Source: Betaproteobacteria bacterium (GTDB taxonomy: Bacteria > Pseudomonadota > Gammaproteobacteria > Burkholderiales > Burkholderiaceae_E). From it: a stretch of 5,625 nt of DNA. Below are positions 1-5,625 of the stretch, piece after piece (positions within the stretch are counted from its first letter, which is position 1; each line of letters opens with the position of its first letter). Position numbers and translations under genes: made by a program. Below the pieces are notes generated by a model that was given only the letters and a program-made list of their open reading frames with translations, did not search any database and was not told the DNA's origin. The DNA is taken from NCBI GenBank assembly GCA_016868095.1, contig VGHV01000172.1, positions 1 through 5,625 on the forward strand. Direction: 5' to 3'.

Positions 1-1074
1 GTCGCTGCCTCGATCCTGCTGGGCTCGCTTCTCAGCCAGGTTCACGCCCAAGCGTTCTGGCACTCGAGGGATATCCAGCTTGAGGCAAATCAGCGCGCTA
101 GCTTGGGCGTCACAAGCGCCAGGCCAACGCCTCTATCTTCGCGAAGTATCGTCGCAAGCGGCCTGGTGGTTAGCGCACCGGGCTATGAATGGGTGGTCAC
201 ATCGCCTCTGCCTGCCACCATGGTTCAAAAGCTTGCTGATCTCGGCGATAGGGTCGATAAGGGTCAAGCGCTTGCTGTGCTTGTAAGCCCGGCGCTAGGC
301 GAGTTGCGACGACAACTTGAAGAACTTGCCATCGAGAAAATGCAAGCAAGATCGATCGTTGACCGTGATCGTGCCCTCTTAGCAGAAGGCTTAATTCCAC
401 CCGCAAGATTGCAACTGAGCGAGACGCGTCTTGCCGTGATTGAGGCATCTGAGCGAGCCAAGTTGGCTGAGCTGGCATCAACAGCGTTTGAAGCGGCCGC
501 TGCTCAAGGTGACAACCTGGCTCAAGGGCGAGTGCTTGCTCCGATGCGCGGCCAGCTCATCGAGGCCAGTTTGCTGCCAGGGCAACGTGTTGAAGCAGGC
601 TCTGTTCTTTTTCGTATCGCAGATACCGCTCAGTTACAACTCCTGCTCGACATCTCATTGGATAAGGCGAGTCAGGTAAGGGTGGGAGACCGTTTCAAAG
701 TTCAATCAGGTCGAGCTAGCGGAACGATAGCGGGCATTAGCCGGGCACTTCACGTCGGCCAACAGGCGCGTTTGCGTGGAAGGCTTGACAATGGCATCGG
801 ACTTGCACTCGGCGACTTGGTCATGGTCGAGATTCAAAGTCGGGTGAGCACGGCAGACGATCAAATTCAGGTGGTCCCGGCAACCGCGCTCAGTCAATAC
901 AAGGATAAGAGCATCCTATTTATTGAAACACCAGGTGGCTATAGGGCTCAAGCCGTCGAGGTGCTTGCAAGGCTCGATGGACAAATCCATATTCGAGGCA
1001 AGTTTGGCGATCAAGATCGGGTTGCGGTTGCCGGGGTTGCGGCACTGCGCGCCTTGTTACAAAAGGGCGAGTAG
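1..1074 (+). CDS. Periplasmic adaptor (membrane fusion protein, HlyD/CzcB-like) of an HME-RND metal efflux system; 5' end cut by window
   Basis: This is the adaptor that links the inner-membrane pump to the outer-membrane channel in the periplasm. The frame is open from base 1 and gives 357 residues. Residues 1-16 are a hydrophobic stretch ending in VHA|Q, which looks like the core and cleavage site of a signal peptide. Its basic start is missing, so only a few codons should lie outside the window. A TTG at 103 could be called as a start, but this would remove the export signal. Domain order fits the family: first half of the lipoyl/barrel-sandwich (about 55-95, with GDRVDKGQALAVL), an alpha-helical hairpin (about 96-172), second lipoyl half (about 177-208, with LAPMRGQL and PGQRVEAG), beta-barrel (about 209-280) and membrane-proximal domain (about 285-357). 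There is no cysteine and no His- or Met-rich segment. The stop TAG overlaps the pump's GTG by one base. Family assignment is strong; the metal is not determined. Confidence 0.93.
   Translation, partial: VAASILLGSLLSQVHAQAFWHSRDIQLEANQRASLGVTSARPTPLSSRSIVASGLVVSAPGYEWVVTSPLPATMVQKLADLGDRVDKGQALAVLVSPALGELRRQLEELAIEKMQARSIVDRDRALLAEGLIPPARLQLSETRLAVIEASERAKLAELASTAFEAAAAQGDNLAQGRVLAPMRGQLIEASLLPGQRVEAGSVLFRIADTAQLQLLLDISLDKASQVRVGDRFKVQSGRASGTIAGISRALHVGQQARLRGRLDNGIGLALGDLVMVEIQSRVSTADDQIQVVPATALSQYKDKSILFIETPGGYRAQAVEVLARLDGQIHIRGKFGDQDRVAVAGVAALRALLQKGE
1062..1067 (+). promoter_or_regulatory. Ribosome binding site for the pump gene, inside the adaptor's last codons
   Basis: The purine run AAAGGG ends 6 bases before GTG 1074 and 9 bases before ATG 1077. 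Both spacings work, so it does not decide between the two starts. It lies inside the end of the adaptor gene, which fits translational coupling. Confidence 0.5.
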
Positions 1075-4000
1075 TGATGAATCCCGTCTTACATGCAGTC
1101 TTGCGTTATCGCGGATTGGTCTTGCTGCTTGCGATGGTGCTGGCGGCAAGCGGCTGGCTGGCATGGCTCAAGCTTCCTGTCGATGCATTTCCCGATATTT
1201 CGCCGACCCAGGCAAAGATTATCTTAAAAATTCCTGGGATGACGCCAGAAGAGGTTGAGCTTCGGGTGGTCAAACCGATTGAGCTTGAACTACTCAGCAT
1301 TCCTCGCAAGACAATGGTTCGTTCGATGTCTAAGTACGGTATCGCAGACATCACGATCGATTTTGAGTCAGGTGTTGATATCTACTGGGCGCGTCAACAA
1401 GTAAGCGAGCGTTTGAGCGGGGTGATGGATATGCTGCCGGCGACGGTTCAGGGTGGACTAGCACCCATCACAACGCCGCTCAGTGAGATGTTCATGTTTA
1501 CAGTAGAGGGGGACTCCCATAGCCTAGAGGCTCGCCGCAGGGTGCTCGATTGGGTGATCCGTCCAGAACTCAGAACGATATCGGGTGTTGCCAATGTCAA
1601 CGCGCTGGGTGGGCGTGTTGCCGCTGTCGAAGTCGTTCCGGATGCAGCACGGATGGCTCGCTTCGGCATAACGATGCAAGACCTTCGAGAAGCGCTTGCG
1701 CAAAATAACGCTAACGATGGTGCGGGCCGAGTGATTGCTGGTGAAGAGGCGCTCGTTGTAAGAATCGAAGGAGCGCTCAACGATCTTGATGCCTTGCGCC
1801 GTATTCGATTGCAAGCCCATGAGGGTGTATCGCAGGGCTCTAAGCAACTCTTGCTGGTCGATGATGTTGCAACTGTGAGCATGGGCAGCCTTACGCGCTA
1901 CGGTGCAGTGAGTGCGGACGGCAGAGGTGAGACCGTCCAAGGTTTGGTTTTAGGCATGCGAGGTGCAAACGCTCGCGAAGTTGTAACGGCTGTGAAGCTA
2001 AAGCTCGCAGACATTGAAAAGCGTCTGCCAGACGGCATGAGTTTGCGTGTTTTTTACGATCGCGGCGATCTGGTGACACGGGCGTCGAATACGGTGATCA
2101 AGGCGCTTGCTGAGGCTGCGCTACTTGTTTGTTTGGTGCTCTATTTATTTTTGGGTGGATGGCGAGCAGCGGTGGTTGTGGCAGTTTCGCTGCCACTTTC
2201 ACTTTTGGCGACATGCTTACTGATGCGCTATAGCGGACAAACCGCAAATCTTATGAGTCTTGGTGGTCTGGCGATTGCACTAGGTATGCTTGTCGACGCT
2301 TCAGTGGTTGTGGTTGAAAACATTGAGGCTTGCTTTGCGCAACAGCCTCCACAAGGGTTTTCACAGCGCCTCCAGGTCCTTACGAAGGCGATCGAGGAAG
2401 TGGTCAAGCCAGTGGTATCGGGCGTCTTGATCATCGCCATTGTGTTTATTCCACTTCTCACACTCGAGGGTCTCGAAGGTAGGTTATTTTCACGCGTGGC
2501 AATCACAATTGTCATGGCATTGGCTTGCTCGCTTGTTGTCGCGTTTTTGGTTGTGCTTTCATTAGCCTTGTTCTTACTGAAGCCCCAAACCCATGGGGCA
2601 CATCTTGACCCCTGGTTGATGCGAGTGATCTTCAGAGCGTATGTGAATTCGCGCGACCGGCTTTCGGCGCTACCAATGCTTTTATACGGTGTTGTGACGG
2701 CTATGTTGTTAGCCGCTATATCGGTCTATTTTTCAATCGGAAAGACCTTTATGCCGACGATGGATGAAGGTGACATTTTGATTCAGGTGCAAAAACTCGC
2801 TTCAAGTTCACTTGAAAGCTCAATCGCAACCGACAGCATGATCCAACAGCAGATTCTTGCTAAGGTGCCGGAGGTTAAATCGATCGTTGCAAGGGTTGGC
2901 TCCGATGAGATCGGGCTTGATCCGATGGGATTGAATGAGACCGATCTCTTTTTGATTATGAAACCAAGTGATCAATGGCGAGGTCCCAAGGAATCCGTTG
3001 TCGATGCTTTGCGCGAGGTCATGGAGCAGTTTCCCGGCATTGACTATGGCTTCACTCAGCCCATTGAGATGAGGGTGTCAGAAATGCTCACCGGGGCCCG
3101 TGGCGATGTTGCGGTCAAGGTGTTTGGTGACGACTTACAGGCTCTTAACGATGCGGCCCAGTTGATTGCCAAGTCTATTCACGCTTTGCCAGGCGCAGCC
3201 GAAGTGATCGCTCCAAAAGTTGAAGGCTTCCGATACCTTCGGGTGTTGCCCGATAGGTATCGACTTGGAGAACTTGGCATATCCGTAGAGAGTTTTCAAC
3301 GACAACTGCGCATGGCGCTTGAAGGTGAGACCGTTGGTGTCATGCTTGAAGGTTCGATTCGAACCCCCATCATTATTCGTGGCGACGAGCGTCTTCGGGA
3401 GAACCTTGACACTTTGGCGCGCTTGAAGATTACGGGTGAGCATGCAAGTGCCTACAGCCTAGAGACCTTGGCTCGCCTGGAAATGGTTGACGGTCCGATT
3501 CGGGTCGACCATGAGCAGGGTCAGCGTTTTGCCAATGTGCAGGTATCGGTGGAAGGACGAGACTTGACTGGCTTTGTACAAGAGGCCCAATCGGCTGTCC
3601 AAGCGCTGGCTTTACCTGCCGCGCTGCGCGTGACTTGGGGCGGTCAGTTTGAGAATCAACAGCGCGCTGCTGCGAGACTCGGCTTAGTTATTCCCGCTTC
3701 AATAGTCATGATTTTTATCATCTTAATGTTGACCTTTGGTTCGATGAGCCAGGCCTTACTCGTCTTATTGAATGTGCCTTTTGCCTTGGTTGGAGGGGTC
3801 TTCGCACTAGCTTTGTCTGGCGAGTATTTGTCGGTACCTGCATCGGTTGGTTTCATTGCGCTCTTGGGCATCGCTGTATTAAACGGAGTGGTCATGGTGA
3901 GTCACTTCAACGAGCGCATTGCCACGGGAGAGGCGATCGAAACCGCGATTAGAAAAGGTGCAGAGCGTCGCCTTCGACCGGTGCTGATGACAGCACTAAT

Positions 4001-4181
4001 TGCTGCTCTTGGCATGGTTCCCTTATTGTTTGCGACTGGGCCAGGCTCGGAGATTCAGCGTCCGCTTGCCATTGTAGTTACTGGCGGATTACTGAGCTCG
4101 ACGCTTCTGACGCTTTATCTGCTGCCGCGAGTCTTTGTCTGGACTGCAGGGCGCGAGCATCTTAAGGGGGTGGGACAATGA
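1074..4181 (+). CDS. czcA: Heavy-metal efflux RND pump, CusA/CzcA family (inner-membrane proton/cation antiporter)
   Basis: Inner-membrane trimeric pump that uses proton flow to drive metal cations out through the adaptor and channel. The length of 1035 residues is normal for the family. Twelve membrane segments are visible: TM1 about 13-33, TM2-TM6 about 341-502, TM7 about 532-555, TM8-TM12 about 868-1023. Two large periplasmic loops lie at about 34-340 and 556-865. Family landmarks are FPDISPTQAKI (39-49), YDRGDLV (328-334), FMPTMDEGDI (559-568), DVAVKVFGDD (678-687) and GGQFENQQRAAARL (856-869). TM4 carries LGMLVDASVVVVEN with D408 and E415, matching essential CzcA residues, but A402 replaces the CzcA Asp402. 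TM10 has N937 and TM11 has V970, where CusA has its E939 and K984. Of the three CusA copper-binding methionines only the M672 equivalent (M671) appears kept. I infer a divalent-cation pump more than Cu/Ag, with moderate certainty. The symbol is family-level. ATG 1077 is an equally good start. Confidence 0.95.
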   Translation: MMNPVLHAVLRYRGLVLLLAMVLAASGWLAWLKLPVDAFPDISPTQAKIILKIPGMTPEEVELRVVKPIELELLSIPRKTMVRSMSKYGIADITIDFESGVDIYWARQQVSERLSGVMDMLPATVQGGLAPITTPLSEMFMFTVEGDSHSLEARRRVLDWVIRPELRTISGVANVNALGGRVAAVEVVPDAARMARFGITMQDLREALAQNNANDGAGRVIAGEEALVVRIEGALNDLDALRRIRLQAHEGVSQGSKQLLLVDDVATVSMGSLTRYGAVSADGRGETVQGLVLGMRGANAREVVTAVKLKLADIEKRLPDGMSLRVFYDRGDLVTRASNTVIKALAEAALLVCLVLYLFLGGWRAAVVVAVSLPLSLLATCLLMRYSGQTANLMSLGGLAIALGMLVDASVVVVENIEACFAQQPPQGFSQRLQVLTKAIEEVVKPVVSGVLIIAIVFIPLLTLEGLEGRLFSRVAITIVMALACSLVVAFLVVLSLALFLLKPQTHGAHLDPWLMRVIFRAYVNSRDRLSALPMLLYGVVTAMLLAAISVYFSIGKTFMPTMDEGDILIQVQKLASSSLESSIATDSMIQQQILAKVPEVKSIVARVGSDEIGLDPMGLNETDLFLIMKPSDQWRGPKESVVDALREVMEQFPGIDYGFTQPIEMRVSEMLTGARGDVAVKVFGDDLQALNDAAQLIAKSIHALPGAAEVIAPKVEGFRYLRVLPDRYRLGELGISVESFQRQLRMALEGETVGVMLEGSIRTPIIIRGDERLRENLDTLARLKITGEHASAYSLETLARLEMVDGPIRVDHEQGQRFANVQVSVEGRDLTGFVQEAQSAVQALALPAALRVTWGGQFENQQRAAARLGLVIPASIVMIFIILMLTFGSMSQALLVLLNVPFALVGGVFALALSGEYLSVPASVGFIALLGIAVLNGVVMVSHFNERIATGEAIETAIRKGAERRLRPVLMTALIAALGMVPLLFATGPGSEIQRPLAIVVTGGLLSSTLLTLYLLPRVFVWTAGREHLKGVGQ
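4164..4170 (+). promoter_or_regulatory. Ribosome binding site for the channel gene
   Basis: AAGGGGG ends 7 bases before ATG 4178, a good Shine-Dalgarno spacing. It supports 4178 as the start over the in-frame ATGs at 4193 and 4208. It lies within the last codons of the pump gene. Confidence 0.65.
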
Positions 4182-5518
4182 TCAGGCGCACCATGATCAA
4201 GGCAAGCATGCATAAGCGAGCAGGCCTGGTGTGTAGGCTTGTATGGCTTTTGGCGGTGCTATTAACAAGTTCGCACGCTCACACTGAGCCGCGTTTAGGC
4301 ATGGACAAGGTTGAAGGGACATCGTCGATTGAATTAATGCCGAGCGAGGCCGAGGTTCGAGCAGCGCTTGCACAACAGCCAAAACTTGCAGCGACAAAGG
4401 CTCGTCTTGCAGGGCAGGGTCAGGAGGCCTTGTTGAGACGGCTTGGACCCTACGAAACACATCTTGCAGTCGGCCAGCAGCATCGGCGGCCGCGCATGTC
4501 ACTTGAAAGCGCATCGATCGATCGCAGCTTGGGTCTTGAGCGCAGCTTACGACTATGGGATAAGCTTGCGGTTGACCAAGCATGGGCAGACGCTATTGAA
4601 TCAAGAGCAAATGCTGAGCAGTCATTAAGCGAGCTGAGCCTTCGGCAGCAATTTCTTGAACATTGGCGTGGCTTTTTGCGCGAGTTGCTAGCCGAAGAGG
4701 CAGCAAGGCGAACCGCGGCAAGCAGCGAGGCCTTGTGGACTCAGGCACAAGCGCGGCGGCGCCTGGGCGAACTTGCGCAAGTCGACGAGCAGACCGCAAA
4801 GGCTGAGCAATTGCAAGCCTTTGCGGATCTGATCGAAGCTCGCTCCAGAAAGCTTGCAAAAATAGAACAACTCAAGAAGCGCTATCCCTTACTAAGTTTT
4901 GATCGATCGCTACCCACAGCGCCAGCGCAGTGGTTTGGCCTACTCAATGCGTTTCAAAAGCTGCCAACCGATATCGATCGCGCAGAGCATCAATATATAG
5001 AACAAAGCCCCTTCGTCTTACTTGCAAGACTACAAGGCTTGGAACTTGGTTTGCAGGCTAAGCGGATCGACTTAGATCGACGTCCCGACCCTAGCCTCGG
5101 AGGTTTCGTCTCACAGGAGCGATCGGGTGCTGAGCATGTGATTGGCGTGCAATTATCGATCCCTATTGCCGGTCAGCAAAGGGCAGTGGCTGCGAAGCTT
5201 GCCGTTCATCAGCTTGAAGAGTCCGTCAGCCTAAATGAAGAACTCATCCTTGAGATGCGCTCAGATCTTCGCGCACGACTAAGCAGCTGGCAGCAAGGTC
5301 TCCTGGCGCTTAAGCCGCGCTGGGAGGCATATGCCTTGCACGATGAGGCAGCAGTGCGCAGTTTGCGGGCCTTCGCATTGGGCGAGCGCTCATTGACGGA
5401 GGTCCTCCAAGCGCGCCGCGTGGCTGATTTGCAATATGTTCAGGCCTTAAGTCAAAGTTTAGAACTTTTTTTGTTAAAAACCGGCTTAGAGCTTGATCTT
5501 GGATTACGCTGGCGATGA
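4178..5518 (+). CDS. Outer-membrane efflux channel, TolC/CzcC family
   Basis: Outer-membrane component that forms the exit duct of the tripartite pump. The 446 residues begin with a basic n-region and hydrophobic core (about 11-32) ending in SHA|H near residue 34, a signal peptidase I type site. There is no lipobox cysteine, so it is probably not a lipoprotein. Two OEP-like halves are visible. The first starts near 56 (EAEVRAALAQQPKLAATKARL) and runs through long Ala/Gln/Glu-rich helices containing RRRLGELAQVDEQTAKAE (193-210). The second starts near 273 (YIEQSPFVLLARLQGLE), includes the strand-like GVQLSIPIAG (323-332), and ends with FALGERSLTEVLQARR (399-414) and a final helix. These are typical TolC-family elements. 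The start overlaps the pump stop as ATGA. ATG at 4193 and 4208 are alternatives, the last giving a more standard signal peptide length. Overall similarity appears weak at sequence level, so I give no ortholog name. Confidence 0.88.
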   Translation: MIRRTMIKASMHKRAGLVCRLVWLLAVLLTSSHAHTEPRLGMDKVEGTSSIELMPSEAEVRAALAQQPKLAATKARLAGQGQEALLRRLGPYETHLAVGQQHRRPRMSLESASIDRSLGLERSLRLWDKLAVDQAWADAIESRANAEQSLSELSLRQQFLEHWRGFLRELLAEEAARRTAASSEALWTQAQARRRLGELAQVDEQTAKAEQLQAFADLIEARSRKLAKIEQLKKRYPLLSFDRSLPTAPAQWFGLLNAFQKLPTDIDRAEHQYIEQSPFVLLARLQGLELGLQAKRIDLDRRPDPSLGGFVSQERSGAEHVIGVQLSIPIAGQQRAVAAKLAVHQLEESVSLNEELILEMRSDLRARLSSWQQGLLALKPRWEAYALHDEAAVRSLRAFALGERSLTEVLQARRVADLQYVQALSQSLELFLLKTGLELDLGLRWR

Positions 5519-5528
5519 ACCGTCGCCA
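5510..5528 (+). other. Small hairpin spanning the channel stop codon
   Basis: TGGCGA (5510-5515) can pair with TCGCCA (5523-5528). A further U-G pair (5516/5522) closes a 5-base loop. No T-run follows, so it does not qualify as a standard intrinsic terminator. It could protect the 3' end of the mRNA or assist Rho-dependent ending, or be chance. Confidence 0.3.
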
Positions 5529-5625
5529 TATTCATGACTTGGAAGCTTCAGTTAATGGACGCTTTTTCAGTTAATGGACACTTTAATAGACCGTTCTTAA
5601 AAGCGAAGCTGGCATTCTGGTAGCT
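5519..5625. other. Non-coding tail after the efflux operon (incomplete)
   Basis: This is the only stretch without a gene. It looks richer in A and T than the coding region and contains the hairpin end and the 19-bp tandem repeats. I see no credible gene start, RNA gene or clear terminator. It continues beyond the window. Confidence 0.6.
5547..5584. repeat. Two tandem copies of a 19-bp unit downstream of the operon
   Basis: TTCAGTTAATGGACGCTTT (5547-5565) is followed directly by TTCAGTTAATGGACACTTT (5566-5584), 18 of 19 bases identical. A looser third copy of the core (TTTAATAGAC, 5582-5591) follows with shorter spacing. Repeated short units of this kind occur at the ends of some insertion sequences (IS21-like elements carry several copies of their terminal motif) and in operators. 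No transposase gene is in the window, so the origin is undecided. Confidence 0.7.

Noticed and set aside
80..286. 68-residue plus-strand open frame near the left edge
   Set aside because: It overlaps the adaptor frame, which has clear lipoyl-domain sequence here. Its high Trp and Ser content is typical of a shifted frame.
1448..1882. 144-residue open frame on the minus strand
   Set aside because: It lies wholly inside the well-supported pump gene, is Ser/Thr/Ala-rich as expected from the antisense of that frame, and shows no recognisable domain.
1504..1940. Possible frameshift or broken pump gene, suggested by long alternative frames here
   Set aside because: The pump frame is continuous with family motifs before and after this stretch, so the other frames are shadows.
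4197..4583. 128-residue minus-strand open frame opposite the start of the channel gene
   Set aside because: It is antisense to the signal peptide and first OEP half, has no family features, and the plus-strand gene explains the sequence.
5547..5584. Possible CRISPR repeats
   Set aside because: The two 19-bp units are directly adjacent with no spacers and only two full copies are present.
5560..5605. Inverted pair CGCTTTT (5560-5566) and AAAAGCG (5599-5605) as a terminator stem
   Set aside because: The loop would be 32 bases, the stem is A/T-rich, and no T-run follows the right arm. It is unlikely to be a terminator.

Overview
The window holds three tightly packed plus-strand genes that together encode one tripartite heavy-metal efflux machine of the HME-RND (Czc/Cus) class. 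In order they are a periplasmic adaptor (membrane fusion protein) that enters from the left edge, the large inner-membrane proton-driven pump, and a TolC/CzcC-type outer-membrane channel. The genes overlap at both junctions (TAGTG, then ATGA), so they are almost certainly one operon with coupled translation. The adaptor-pump-channel order differs from the channel-adaptor-pump order of the classical czcCBA and cusCFBA operons.

Positions 1-1074 are the adaptor. Its reading frame is open from base 1 and begins inside a signal peptide, so the true start lies just outside the window. Positions 1074-4181 are the pump, which looks full length and intact (1035 residues). Its periplasmic domain and C-terminal membrane half resemble CzcA (divalent cations such as Zn, Co, Cd, Ni). 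Its transmembrane segment 4, however, has Ala where CzcA has Asp402, as in CusA and related pumps. The substrate therefore cannot be read off safely. Positions 4178-5518 are the channel protein, with a signal peptide and two OEP-type repeats. Positions 5519-5625 are non-coding as far as can be seen. They hold a small hairpin over the channel stop codon and two head-to-tail copies of a 19-bp unit that may be the end of a mobile element or an operator array.

A three-part envelope-spanning pump means a Gram-negative (diderm) bacterium. Moderate GC, signal peptides and the CzcA/TolC-like proteins fit a proteobacterium, but nothing fixes the genus. The palindrome CGATCG is clearly over-represented. 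No regulator, promoter, RNA gene, CRISPR array or transposase gene is visible. The operon promoter must lie upstream of the window.

I do not see a novel system here. It is a metal-efflux operon with some unusual details: a mixed metal-site signature, a lost TM6 proline, a ligand-poor adaptor and the terminal repeats.
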